A stretch of DNA of 64,000 bases from WHSW01 sp963821345 (GTDB taxonomy: Bacteria; Actinomycetota; Thermoleophilia; Solirubrobacterales; 70-9). Below the pieces are notes generated by a model. That model made no database searches. It was given only the letters and a program-made list of their open reading frames with translations, and had not been told where the DNA came from. This document shows positions 55,455 to 63,855 of the stretch, one piece after another. The stretch covers positions 443,196 to 507,195 of the forward strand of contig CAWGDM010000003.1 in NCBI GenBank assembly GCA_963821345.1. The letters are read 5' to 3'. A program made the translations under genes and the position numbers. Within the stretch, counting starts at the first letter, position 1. Each line of letters begins with the position of its first letter.

Positions 55455-56963
55455 ATGCCTGTGATGACCGAGCATGCGGTGGTGGTCGCCGGAGGCGGTC
55501 CGACAGGGCTGACGTTGGCGGGCGAGTTGGCGTTGGCGGGCGTGGACGTGGCGGTCGTCGAGCGGCGCACCAGTCAGGACCTCCCCGGCTCGCGCGCGGG
55601 CGGTCTGCACTCACGCACGATCGAAGTTTTCGATCAGCGTGGAATCGCCGATCGGTTCCTCTCGGAGGGACAGGTGGTCCAGGTCGGGCGGTTCTCCGGG
55701 GTCCCTTTGGAGATCAGCGACTTTCCCACCCGGCATCCCTACTCGCTTGGGCTCTGGCAGAACCACACCGAACGCATACTTGCCGGCTGGGTTGGCGAGC
55801 TCCCGGTGACGATCTATCGCGGACGTGAGGTGACGGGTTTCGCGCAGGACGAAACCGGCGTCGAGGTCGAGCTGTCCGACGGCCAGTCGCTGCGGGCGGA
55901 GTATCTCGCCGGGTGCGACGGAGGACGCAGTCTGGTCCGTAGAGCGGCCGGCATCGAGTTCCCGGGGTGGGATCCGACGACCAGCAGTCTGATCGCCGAG
56001 GTCGAGCTGGCCGAGGAGCCGGAATGGGGCACCCGCCAGGACGCCCTCGGCGTCCACGCCCTCGGCAGGGTGGAGTACGAGATCCACGACGGCGAGGTGG
56101 TCTACGCGGACAGCGGCCCGGTACGGGTCATGGTGACCGAAGGGCACCTCGGACCCGCAAGCGAACCCACACTGCGCGATCTCAGCGAGGCGCTGATCGC
56201 CGTCTACGGGACCGATTACGGGATCCACAGTCCCACATGGATCTCCCGGTTCACGGATATGACCCGACAGGCCGCGGCCTACCGCGACCGACGGGTCCTG
56301 CTCGCCGGTGACGCCGCTCACGTGCATTCCCCGGATGGTGCGCAGGGCCTCCAGATCGGCGTGCAGGATGCGGTGAATCTGGGATGGAAGCTGGCCCAGG
56401 TGGCCAACCGGACATCCCCAGAAAGCCTCCTGGATACCTACCACGCCGAGCGCCACCCGGTCGCCGCCCGCGTGCTGCGCACCACGATGGCGCACGTCGC
56501 GCTCCGCCGCCCAGACGAACGCACGGAGGCCTTGCGCGACACCATTGCCGAGCTCCTCAGGGCGGACGAGCCTCGCAGGCGATTCGCCGCGATGATGTTC
56601 GGTCTGGACATCCATTACGACCTCGGCGAGGGACACCCGCTGCTCGGACGCCGCATGCCCGATCTCGAGCTGGACACCGCCGACGGCCCGCTCCGAGTCT
56701 TCGAGCTGCTGCACGACGCACGGCCGCTGCTGCTCAACCTCAATCAGCCCGGCGACTTTGACATCACTCCATGGGCTGACCGGGTCCAGCTGACCGACGC
56801 GAGCTACAAAGGGGAGTGGGAGCTCCCCGTACTCGGCGTGGTCACCGCCCCCGCCGCCGTGCTGATCCGCCCAGACGGCTACGTCGCCTGGGTAGGTGAC
56901 GGCACTCAGCTGCGGCTTCCCGACTCGCTTGCCACCTGGTTCGGGCCGCCCAGTGGTGCGTAG
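55455..56963 (+). CDS. FAD-dependent aromatic hydroxylase (PHBH/PgaE/Rox-like)
   Basis: This is a 502-residue class A flavoprotein monooxygenase. FAD loop: VVVAGGGPTGLTLAGELALA near 9-28. Second motif: YLAGCDGGRSLVRRAAGI. Third motif: LLAGDAAHVHSPDGAQGLQIG near 285-305. A C-terminal thioredoxin-like domain (RPLLLNLNQPGDFD) is typical of polyketide and rifampicin hydroxylases. It uses NAD(P)H and O2 to hydroxylate an aromatic ring. Antibiotic inactivation is one known role in the group but is not shown here. GGGAGG precedes the ATG, and CATAAT near 55410 is a possible -10. Confidence 0.88.
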   Translation: MPVMTEHAVVVAGGGPTGLTLAGELALAGVDVAVVERRTSQDLPGSRAGGLHSRTIEVFDQRGIADRFLSEGQVVQVGRFSGVPLEISDFPTRHPYSLGLWQNHTERILAGWVGELPVTIYRGREVTGFAQDETGVEVELSDGQSLRAEYLAGCDGGRSLVRRAAGIEFPGWDPTTSSLIAEVELAEEPEWGTRQDALGVHALGRVEYEIHDGEVVYADSGPVRVMVTEGHLGPASEPTLRDLSEALIAVYGTDYGIHSPTWISRFTDMTRQAAAYRDRRVLLAGDAAHVHSPDGAQGLQIGVQDAVNLGWKLAQVANRTSPESLLDTYHAERHPVAARVLRTTMAHVALRRPDERTEALRDTIAELLRADEPRRRFAAMMFGLDIHYDLGEGHPLLGRRMPDLELDTADGPLRVFELLHDARPLLLNLNQPGDFDITPWADRVQLTDASYKGEWELPVLGVVTAPAAVLIRPDGYVAWVGDGTQLRLPDSLATWFGPPSGA

Positions 56964-56996
56964 CTCACCACCTGCAACGCCGAGCACGACATTCCC

Positions 56997-57521
56997 TTAC
57001 CGAGGGTCCGTAGGATCCCGGCCCGCCGCGCGCCAGACCCGCTCGCCTGCGGCCGACTCATCCGTCGGCCGCAGGCCGGCGCGCGATGCGACCCGCTCGG
57101 AGGCCGCATGTCCCGGGTGGATGTTGGCCGTTGCCGTCAGCCCGCGGCCGCCGGCCCATGCGACCAGGGCCTGTGCGGCTTGGCTGGCGTAGCCGTGTCC
57201 CTGCCAGCGCGAGGCGACCACCCACGCGAGCGCGGCGCTCGTCCCGACGACCGTGGCCTGTGCGGTGCCGACGGCTAGGTCGTCGGCCCGTCGCCGAAGC
57301 GTCCAGTTCAGCCACACCGCGCCACTGTCAGCCGGGGCGCCGTTCACGAGGCGGCGATAGCGCGCCTCGAGCTCTTGCTCCGAGAGCGGCTCGCCGCCGA
57401 TGAACTGATGCAGGCCGGGGTCGTCGAGCAGCGGCGCCAGCTCGTGGGCGTCCGCGGGCGATAGTGGCTCGAGCACCACGGCGTCCGCGACGATCCGGAC
57501 CGGGGCGATACGGAGGGCCAC
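56997..57521 (-). CDS. GNAT-family N-acetyltransferase (RimJ/RimL-like)
   Basis: The 174-residue protein shows VLEPLSPADAHELAPLLDDP at the N-terminus, LAWVVASRWQGHGYASQAAQ for acetyl-CoA binding and HPGHAASERVASRAGLRPTD. This is the RimJ/RimL/phosphinothricin-type GNAT plan, with an N-terminal region shorter than usual. It could act on proteins or small amines. GTG 57521 has GATAAT 6 bases upstream. It is convergent with the hydroxylase gene. Confidence 0.85.
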   Translation of the reverse strand: MALRIAPVRIVADAVVLEPLSPADAHELAPLLDDPGLHQFIGGEPLSEQELEARYRRLVNGAPADSGAVWLNWTLRRRADDLAVGTAQATVVGTSAALAWVVASRWQGHGYASQAAQALVAWAGGRGLTATANIHPGHAASERVASRAGLRPTDESAAGERVWRAAGRDPTDPR

Positions 57522-57538
57522 GGGCGGATTATCCGCCC
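57522..57538. promoter_or_regulatory. Palindrome covering the leaderless promoter of the GNAT gene
   Basis: GGGCGGAT-T-ATCCGCCC has 8-bp arms. The minus-strand -10 GATAAT (complement of 57528-57533) sits at its centre, 6 bases before GTG 57521, so a protein bound here would shut the promoter. Confidence 0.5.
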
Positions 57539-57644
57539 CGGAGCACGTTGCAAAGTTCGCTTGACCTTCCCCCGGCCGCGGGGTACGGTCGCATCGGCAT
57601 CGGTGCTCGTCTTGGGCGTCGCCACGGCGAGGTCAGGAGAAATG

Positions 57645-59474
57645 ATGAGGCCGATCCAGCGTCTCTTTCCGGCAGCGGTTGCGTTGCTGGTCGTCGCTCT
57701 GGGGGTCCTTGCCGCTCCGACCCCCGGCGAGGGCGCTCCGGGGACCCGCCCGTGCTCGGCCGAGGACAAAGCTGTGCTGCACTCGGGCTGGCCCGAGGCG
57801 CAGCCGACCTTCGTCGTCCCGATCTCGAACCCGATCTCCGAGGAGGACTTCTTCGCGGCGGAGGACGAGGAGGCGACCGTGACGCGGGGGGTGTTTCGGC
57901 GGGGCGAGCGCGGCACCGTCGTGCGCAAGAAGCCCGCCGCCAAGGCCGGGCCGAAGTCGAAGCCGGCCGGGCTGAAGTTCTTCCCAGGGCTGGCGACGCT
58001 CGATCCGATCGCCGCCGTGTCTTCGAACTTCATCGTCATGACCGACGCCGGCAGCGATCCCAACGCCCCCGGCGGCGGCGGCCGGATCATCTTCCTCGCC
58101 AAGGCGGAGCAGAAGAACAACAAACAGGCGGTCCCGCTCGCCCCGGGCCCCGGCGGGGCGCCGACGAAGCTGACCCTGACCCAGTTCTTCGGCGGCTTGA
58201 TCGCGCCCACCAACCCGGACGGGAGCGTCAACCAGAACAACATCAACTGCCATCTCGGGCTCGGCCCGTCGCCGCTGATCGGGTGCAACTCGACCAAGCC
58301 ACCGCCCGCTGTGGCCGATACCTGGCGCCCGCAGGATGCGTGCGTGGACGAGTTCTACGATGCGCGCGTCTTCTACCGGGCCGACGACAAACGCTTCGTC
58401 GTCGTCGCGCACGCCCGCAACGCGATCTGGAACACCGCCGACTGGATGGAGAAGTCCCAGCAGGATTTCGACGACCACGGGCTCAGCGACGCCGAGATCC
58501 AGAAGCTGTACGACGCGGGCCCCGAGGCTCGCCGGTACATCGCGATCGCCGTCTCGCGCAGCGAGGATCCGCGCGACGGCTTCAACGAGTACATCACCAC
58601 GACCTCCAACTACGCCGACTGGCCGCTTGCGGCGGTGGGCGAGAACGGGATCGTCGCCGGTCACCGCTCGCCGCCCGAGTCCGGCAAGCCGGCGATCATC
58701 TGGTTTTCGCTCGGCCAGACCGAGAACAACGTCTCGAGCCCGGCCTACAAGGAGTTCGGCCTCTCGGACTTCGGCGGTGCGGGCTCGCCGAAGCCGGTCA
58801 GCCCCTATGGCGGCGCGGACGGCGTCCTTTGGTTCCTCAACGACGAGACCTCGCCAACCCGGATCGACGCGCTGCCCGACGACACCAACGTCTCCGGGGC
58901 GACGCCCGTCGGGACCACGGTCGCGCCACCCCATGGGGCGCTGCAGGGCAACGGCATCTCGACGCCGCCTGTCTACCGAGACGGCAGGATCTGCTCGGCC
59001 ACCGCGCTGCGGGTCGAGCAAGACCCGCTTCGTAACAGCATCCGCGTGGTCTGCGTCGTCGTCGACCACGCGGGGGGCGCGATCACCGCGTCCGCCAGCG
59101 GCCAGGGCGCCCGCGACCGGGTGTTCGGACTGAGCGCGCCCCAGGACGCCGTGGGCGATCGGGTCAGCTACGAGGATCCGGCGCTGACCGTGAACAAGAA
59201 CGGCGACATCCTGATCGCGTACGCCCGGTTCGGCGCCAAGACCAAGGACCCGCTCAAACCCGAGGCGCGCTACACGCTCTGGTACCACGACGAGTCGAAG
59301 CCGCGCCGCAGCCGGGTGCTGAAGCTCGGCGAGAGCGTCTGCTGTCCACACGCGCGCGTCGACCTGATGAGCGCCGTGGTCGACCCCGACGACGACACCT
59401 CGGTCTGGCTGACGGATATGTACGCGAACGGCGGCTCGGCGATGTCGACGGTGATCGGACGCGTGAAGCCGTAG
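57645..59474 (+). CDS. Secreted protein of unknown function, possibly beta-propeller
   Basis: The 609-residue protein has a signal peptide MRPIQRLFPAAVALLVVALG with cleavage near AAP. The mature protein has several Tyr/Trp-rich segments that read like propeller blades (FYRADDKRFVVVAHARNAIW, RYIAIAVSRSEDPRDGFNEY, DILIAYARFG, RYTLWYHDES). Six or more Cys include CCPHARVD near the end. No catalytic motif is found. AGGAG lies 5 bases before ATG 57645; the adjacent ATG 57642 is an alternative. Confidence 0.75.
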   Translation: MRPIQRLFPAAVALLVVALGVLAAPTPGEGAPGTRPCSAEDKAVLHSGWPEAQPTFVVPISNPISEEDFFAAEDEEATVTRGVFRRGERGTVVRKKPAAKAGPKSKPAGLKFFPGLATLDPIAAVSSNFIVMTDAGSDPNAPGGGGRIIFLAKAEQKNNKQAVPLAPGPGGAPTKLTLTQFFGGLIAPTNPDGSVNQNNINCHLGLGPSPLIGCNSTKPPPAVADTWRPQDACVDEFYDARVFYRADDKRFVVVAHARNAIWNTADWMEKSQQDFDDHGLSDAEIQKLYDAGPEARRYIAIAVSRSEDPRDGFNEYITTTSNYADWPLAAVGENGIVAGHRSPPESGKPAIIWFSLGQTENNVSSPAYKEFGLSDFGGAGSPKPVSPYGGADGVLWFLNDETSPTRIDALPDDTNVSGATPVGTTVAPPHGALQGNGISTPPVYRDGRICSATALRVEQDPLRNSIRVVCVVVDHAGGAITASASGQGARDRVFGLSAPQDAVGDRVSYEDPALTVNKNGDILIAYARFGAKTKDPLKPEARYTLWYHDESKPRRSRVLKLGESVCCPHARVDLMSAVVDPDDDTSVWLTDMYANGGSAMSTVIGRVKP

Positions 59475-59482
59475 CGGCTCGT

Positions 59483-60313
59483 TCATGCGGACAGGGGATC
59501 GCCGTCCTCTGTGCAGGGATGAGTCACCTCCAGGCCCTCAGCGTGTGATTCCTCCTCGATGACCCTGAGCACCTCCTCCATCTCGGTTGGCCTGATGCTT
59601 CCGCTCTGATTCGCGAAGGGGTGGTCAAGGAACCACACCAACAGCAGCGTCGCCGTCGCCATCGCGGCGACGGAAGCCACCGCGCTGGCCTGAACGACGA
59701 AGCTGCCTCGCCGATCGGCGCCCAGCACGATCCATCCGACGGTCAGCAACGCCCCCAGGATCAGCACGAACCACAACGGGGGCGGCGTCACGCGGACGGC
59801 CTCGGCAAGCCTCATCCGCCGGCCTTCGATGCGGCCGTCCTGTTCCTCCAGGAGCTGCCGGAACGCGGCCTCATCTACCAGCGAGCGGACACGGAGCTCG
59901 AACGCCGCTTCCCTGAAGCGGCTCCCCCAGTCGGTCACCACCGGGCTGTCCTCGCCCTCCTGCATCGCCGGCCACGCCTGCTCGATTACCGCCCGCCCGT
60001 AGCAGTACAACGTCCCCTCCAGGCGGGCGTGTTCCTCCGGCGTGAACGCCGAGGCTGTGCGGCTGAGCTCCAGGACTGCCTGGGCCTCCAGCTCGGCGCC
60101 TCGCTTCGCGTCGTTGTAGCTGTCGTACGCCTGGAGCACCACGAATCCGAGCAGGATCGCGAACGCGATGCCCAGGAAGTCGAACGCCCTGCCGTGCTCG
60201 CTGAGCTGCGACGCGAAGCGCTCGTTCAGCGGGTTACGCCGGACCAGCCACAGCACGCCGGCAGAGGCTGCGGCAACCAAGATCATGATCCCGGCGAGCA
60301 CGAAGAGGTTCAT
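59483..60313 (-). CDS. DUF4239-family membrane protein
   Basis: The 276-residue protein has four hydrophobic helices in two pairs (LAGIMILVAAASAGVLWLV, FLGIAFAILLGFVVLQAY, LWFVLILGALLTVGWIVLGA, ASVAAMATATLLLVWFLDHP) around a central helical cytoplasmic domain. YDSYNDAKRGAELEAQAVLE is the family signature. DUF4239 is bestrophin-like and of unknown function. ATG start at 60313. It ends 8 bases from the convergent secreted-protein gene. Confidence 0.85.
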   Translation of the reverse strand: MNLFVLAGIMILVAAASAGVLWLVRRNPLNERFASQLSEHGRAFDFLGIAFAILLGFVVLQAYDSYNDAKRGAELEAQAVLELSRTASAFTPEEHARLEGTLYCYGRAVIEQAWPAMQEGEDSPVVTDWGSRFREAAFELRVRSLVDEAAFRQLLEEQDGRIEGRRMRLAEAVRVTPPPLWFVLILGALLTVGWIVLGADRRGSFVVQASAVASVAAMATATLLLVWFLDHPFANQSGSIRPTEMEEVLRVIEEESHAEGLEVTHPCTEDGDPLSA

Positions 60314-60458
60314 CGGCGGGCGTAAGGCTCGCGTGTGGGCCCGGCGACGTCAAGGCGGCGGCGCTACCGGAGGTGCCCCATGAGTTGCCCCGTGCGTCCA
60401 CACCTGCCCCTGGCCGACCCCCTGACAGATGGAAACGGCGCCATAGCGGGCCATTCTG

Positions 60459-60485
60459 AGATGCCGGAGGAGGGACTCGAACCCC
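60459..60485 (-). repeat. tRNA 3'-end fragment, first copy of a 27-bp direct repeat
   Basis: Positions 60459-60485 are identical to 61779-61805. Read leftwards the sequence is the T-loop and 3' acceptor strand of a tRNA (GGGGTTCGAGTCCCTCC, then TCCGGCA). The rest of the tRNA is missing. Confidence 0.75.
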
Positions 60486-60541
60486 GACTCGAAGATGACC
60501 GCAGCGATCATCGGTCGCTCTAGCGGATCGCCAGAGCAGGA

Positions 60542-60679
60542 TTACTGCTCGTAGCCTTCGACCGTGTCGGTGTCGCGAACCGAGGCGTCGCCGGGATCGA
60601 GTCCGAACTCCTCACGCGCCTCGCGTTGGCGAAGCAGGTCCCAACACGCGCCGACGATAGCGCCTGGTCGCAGCCACAC
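60542..60679 (-). pseudogene. Short frame, possible gene remnant
   Basis: A 45-residue leftward frame from GTG 60679 reads WLRPGAIVGACWDLLRQREA and REEFGLDPGDASVRDTDTVE, which looks protein-like. There is no good ribosome-binding site. It may be the tail of a larger lost gene. Low support. Confidence 0.3.
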
Positions 60680-60918
60680 GCGCCCGCGCCCCGGCTGCGC
60701 CAACCGCATCGGAGAGGGTGATGTCATAGGCCCCGTAGTGGCGGCGGCCGCTGGAGGTGCATTCGAACCGAGCCGCCGCCCTGGAAGCCGCCGGGCTGCG
60801 CAGTAGCGCATAGGACGAGCAGCGGCACTTTCGCTTTGCATAGAAAGCGGTGCTTTCGAGGACCACCAGGTGGGTAGACGAGGGCGTAAGAACCTGATCG
60901 TCCGGAAGGAAGGCAGCG

Positions 60919-61689
60919 ATGTCACGACAACTCATGATTCCTGCCGCAGACACTCGGCTCTACGCCGTCGACGCCCCGGGCGGCACGCCTGCCCTGCTCT
61001 TCCTCAGCGGCGGCTTCGGCACCGTGCAGAACTGGAGCCGCGTCATCCGCCGTCTCGACGGGAAGTACCGCACGGTGCGGTTCGACGCGCGGGCGCGCGG
61101 GAAGTCGGGCAGATCGGCCGACTACTCCGTACAGGCGGCCGTCGACGACATCGGACGGGTCATCGACGCGACCGGTATCGAACGCCCGATCCTCGTCGGG
61201 TGGTCTCACGGCGCCACGATCGCGGTGCGATACGCGGCTCAGCACCCCGGGCGGGTCGGCGGACTGGTGCTCATCGACGGTGCTTACCCGATCGCCATGT
61301 TCGACGAGGCCGGAAAGCAGAAGGTCCGCACCCAGTTCCGTCGGTTGGGGTGGATCATGCGCATCCTGGCAGCGCTCGGCCGCTCGGCCCGGATGTCTCC
61401 CGCCGAGTCCGCGGACGTCGTGATCGAGATGGACGCCGTCAACGGCGAACTCGGACCCGACTTCGCGGCGCTGGAATGCCCGACCGTGTTCGTGGTCGGC
61501 ACCGGAGCCCACTCGGGCGCCACCGAGGACGAGATGCGCACGGTGCGCGCTGCTGTCGCCGACGCCGAGGAGAGCAACGAGCGCGTGTCCGTATTCGCAA
61601 CGACGCCCCACAAGCACACGCAGATCCTCAGCAAGGCCCCCGACACCGTGGTCGCCGCGATCGAGGACGTCATCCACGAGTCTTCCTGA
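60919..61689 (+). CDS. Alpha/beta-hydrolase
   Basis: The 256-residue protein has the usual hydrolase plan: LLFLSGGFGTVQNWSRVI (oxyanion region), RFDARARGKSGRS, and the nucleophile elbow LVGWSHGAT with Ser96. VLIDGAY follows, a late acid residue lies in FVVGTGAHSG, and the catalytic His is in FATTPHKHTQIL. Esterase, lactonase or C-C hydrolase activity is possible. GGAAGGAAGG precedes the ATG. It lies between the two tRNA-end repeats, suggesting it arrived with a small mobile segment. Confidence 0.85.
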   Translation: MSRQLMIPAADTRLYAVDAPGGTPALLFLSGGFGTVQNWSRVIRRLDGKYRTVRFDARARGKSGRSADYSVQAAVDDIGRVIDATGIERPILVGWSHGATIAVRYAAQHPGRVGGLVLIDGAYPIAMFDEAGKQKVRTQFRRLGWIMRILAALGRSARMSPAESADVVIEMDAVNGELGPDFAALECPTVFVVGTGAHSGATEDEMRTVRAAVADAEESNERVSVFATTPHKHTQILSKAPDTVVAAIEDVIHESS

Positions 61690-61778
61690 CTAGCGTTCGA
61701 CCGCTCGACGCATTCGAGGGATTGATCGACAGAGCGACCTCGACAAGCGGCGTGGGCCGCTTGACCAAGCGGTTTGGA

Positions 61779-61823
61779 AGATGCCGGAGGAGGGACTCGA
61801 ACCCCCGGCACGCGGATTATGAT
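61779..61823 (-). pseudogene. 3' half of a tRNA with CAT anticodon (tRNA-Met/Ile2 type)
   Basis: Read leftwards, 61823 to 61782 is the 42-base 3' half of a tRNA. It starts in the anticodon loop (ATCATAA, anticodon CAT), followed by stem strand TCCGC, the variable loop, the T-arm with TTCGAGT and the acceptor strand with discriminator A. The expected 5' half (acceptor GCCGGAG) is absent: the sequence breaks inside the anticodon stem. Such half-tRNAs are typical scars of tRNA-targeting integration. Confidence 0.75.
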
Positions 61824-61942
61824 CGCGAGGCTCCGCCTAGAGCGAAACGCCTGCTCGCGGCACGTTTCTACAACAAAGTCCCTGCTCCGACGAATAACCG
61901 GGATTCACCGAGACGGACCGGGGAAGACCGCCGTTTACCGAG

Positions 61943-62623
61943 CTACGAAGGGCCGGAGAAGGGCCGCGACCCAGCGCGATGGCTGTGCGGGCGCGTCCGC
62001 CGCTTCGCCTCGATCAGCGCGTCCCGTATCTCGGTCCGGCGCTCCGGGCGGGTGTTGAGGTTGAGAGGCGACGGGTGCGGCGCTTCGATCGCGTCGAGTT
62101 CGAGGCCGAGCAGTCCCCACGCCCCTGCCGCGGGCTTGCCGAGCAAGACGACTACCCGCAGGTCCGGGAGCAGCGAGAACAGCTCACGCGTCGCCTCCCG
62201 AGCTTCGTCGAGGTCGGTACGACGTGCGGACCGAATCTTTGTGCCGTCCCCGATGTACCAGGGGATGACATTCCAGGTCACACAGTCCTCGGCGCGGTCG
62301 ATGCCCGCCTCATGGAGAAGGTCCCACATGTTCGCGGCTGTCTGATCGTTGTTGTCCGGCGAGACGAATCCAGAACCCGCGTCGAGCGCAGAGCGCCGTC
62401 CTGGCGCTTCGAGCAACAGAGCGATCCGGGCGGTCACTCCGGCCTCGGTCGGATCGAAGTCCGGGATCGCGGCGTCCGGCTTCATTGCCCGAAGTCGCTC
62501 GACGTATGCGGTCAGTGGCGCGACGTGAGGCTCGCGGAGGAGGTCGAGCTTCCGCTCGACCTCCTCCGGCTCGCGATTCGTCTTGGGTCGATCCGTCCTC
62601 GGGCCGGAGAACACGTGGGCCAC
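61943..62623 (-). CDS. Uracil-DNA-glycosylase-like protein
   Basis: The 226-residue protein carries IALLLEAPGRRSALDAGSGF, then DNNDQTAANMWDLL and CVTWNVIPWYIGD, with VVLLGKPAAGAW and EAPHPSPLNLN near the C-terminus. The order LLxEAPG, NDxTA.N, WN.IPWY and HPSP matches the UDG superfamily, in a variant not identical to the family-4 enzyme at 759. It may remove damaged bases, but the active-site motif differs from classical UDGs. GTG start at 62623. It sits in the accessory region beside a tRNA half. Confidence 0.72.
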   Translation of the reverse strand: MAHVFSGPRTDRPKTNREPEEVERKLDLLREPHVAPLTAYVERLRAMKPDAAIPDFDPTEAGVTARIALLLEAPGRRSALDAGSGFVSPDNNDQTAANMWDLLHEAGIDRAEDCVTWNVIPWYIGDGTKIRSARRTDLDEAREATRELFSLLPDLRVVVLLGKPAAGAWGLLGLELDAIEAPHPSPLNLNTRPERRTEIRDALIEAKRRTRPHSHRAGSRPFSGPS

Positions 62624-62818
62624 GTTAGCCCCGCCAAGGCCTCGGTAGCCAGGTCGGCTCGGCGTCGAGTAGCTGCTCGATCGTCCCTCCGCCGCAACCG
62701 TAGAGGGCTGTCAGATTTCTACGGAGAGGGAAGCCGTATCGGGCTCGAGCCGGCGTCGGCCGGTCGTGTTCGCCTGGTCGCGGGCCGGTCGCGATCCGCG
62801 ACCGGCCCGGCGGCTGGC

Positions 62819-63148
62819 TCAGGCGCTGACTTCCGCCTTGCGCTTGGCAATCTCCTTGGAGAGCTCGGCGAGGGCCTCCGGGCTGCGCTGCGAGCGGATC
62901 GCCCATCGGCCGAGCTCGCGTAGTGCATCGTCCGCGGCGCTGCCGAACTGCTCGCGCCAGTCCCTGATCTGGTCGTGGCTGCGGCTGGACATGTCCTCGC
63001 GGGCCTCGCCGATTCGGTCTCGTGCCGAGTCGATGCTGGCGCTGACATCGTCGCCCGCCTTCTCGCGGGCCTTGTCGAGGTCCTCGAGCGCGTCCTGCAG
63101 GTAGTCGGTCGAGGTCTTGGTCGTCGACCTCTCAGTCGTTGCTGGCAT
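62819..63148 (-). CDS. Charged coiled-coil protein of unknown function
   Basis: The 109-residue protein is nearly all helix. ATG 63148 has AGGAGG 6 bases upstream. YLQDALEDLDKAREKAGDDV, ARDRIGEAREDMSSRSHDQI and LAELSKEIAKRKAEV give heptad-like spacing. The Ala/Glu/Asp/Arg-rich make-up recalls stress-response or nucleoid proteins (CsbD-like or histone-like in general), but no family is certain. A longer reading upstream lacks protein character. Confidence 0.65.
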   Translation of the reverse strand: MPATTERSTTKTSTDYLQDALEDLDKAREKAGDDVSASIDSARDRIGEAREDMSSRSHDQIRDWREQFGSAADDALRELGRWAIRSQRSPEALAELSKEIAKRKAEVSA

Positions 63149-63163
63149 GGTGCCTCCTGGCAT

Positions 63164-63389
63164 CGGGATTGTGATTCCGACCCAGTCTGCCTCGCGAGCG
63201 GCGGGACCACATCGGTAGGCGCTACTGGATGCCGTGAAGACCCCAGCGCGTCCGGCGGACCCGAGCGGGTCGATAATCAACCCACTCCTCAGCGCCTCGT
63301 CAACCGTGGGCCTCACTCGTCGGTCCCTATCGGGAACCGCTCCGTCATCAGCCGCACGTACGTTTTCTCGGCGTCGCCGGGGAGCCACA
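63164..63389. other. 226-bp stretch without a recognisable gene
   Basis: No supported gene, repeat or RNA. It runs into the PIN-domain remnant and may include its lost 5' part. Confidence 0.4.
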
Positions 63390-63678
63390 TCGCGCCTGCC
63401 CAGAAGTGCGAATACAGCCCTATCAATCTCGACCACTTTCCGTCGGAGGCGTGCGATCGTGTTGGGGTCGACGCGACCGAGCAGGACCAGTTCCTTCTGG
63501 CGCTGGACGGGATCGCCCCTGAGCGAGTGATCGTTGAAGTGCGTCAGCAAGCCGCGGACCTGACGAATCCGCCGTGGACTTTCGACGATCTGGTAGCGCG
63601 CTCGAGCGAGCGGGCGTCGAGCGCTTTGCGGACGCCTTGCGTGACCATGCGGCGTCGGAGCCCGACCCGGAGGGCTGA
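63390..63678 (+). pseudogene. PIN-domain toxin-like gene, 5'-truncated and frameshifted
   Basis: One frame reads INLDHFPSEACDRVGVDATE, then DQFLLALDGIAPERVIVEVR and QQAADLTNPPWTFDDLVA. This matches the end of VapC-like PIN proteins (NLxDFPxxxL, then DEFLLxLxDLDP and QAADLxNPPxT). At about 63593-63603 the frame slips, and the adjacent frame continues LERAGVERFADALRDHAASE to a TGA at 63676-63678. The N-terminal part with the catalytic Asp is not found, so this is a remnant. No antitoxin partner is visible in the window. Confidence 0.6.
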
Positions 63679-63855
63679 GCTCGCAGGTTGTCGGCTCGCC
63701 CGTCCCCCGTTCGGCGAACTCAAGGTGTGAGCGCCACTCGGCGCTCGCAATCACGCGAAGGGGGAAGCGAGGAGCGAGAAAGTCCATCCCGCATCAGTCT
63801 TCTCACCCAAACCGCGCGGCTGGCCAGGCCGTGGTCTCCGGCCACCAGGATCCGA

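Larger units (their letters stand above)
60314..60918. other. 605-bp region with little coding signal
   Basis: No convincing complete gene. It holds the first copy of the tRNA-3'-end repeat (60459-60485) and a possible short leftward frame (60542-60679). The remainder shows nothing I can support. Confidence 0.6.

Noticed and set aside
55455..56963. Calling the flavin hydroxylase a rifampicin monooxygenase
   Set aside because: Only the general PHBH-like fold is visible; substrate cannot be assigned and no resistance context is present.
61779..61860. Complete tRNA gene
   Set aside because: The 5' half and acceptor partner strand are missing; the match stops inside the anticodon stem. Annotated as a half-tRNA.
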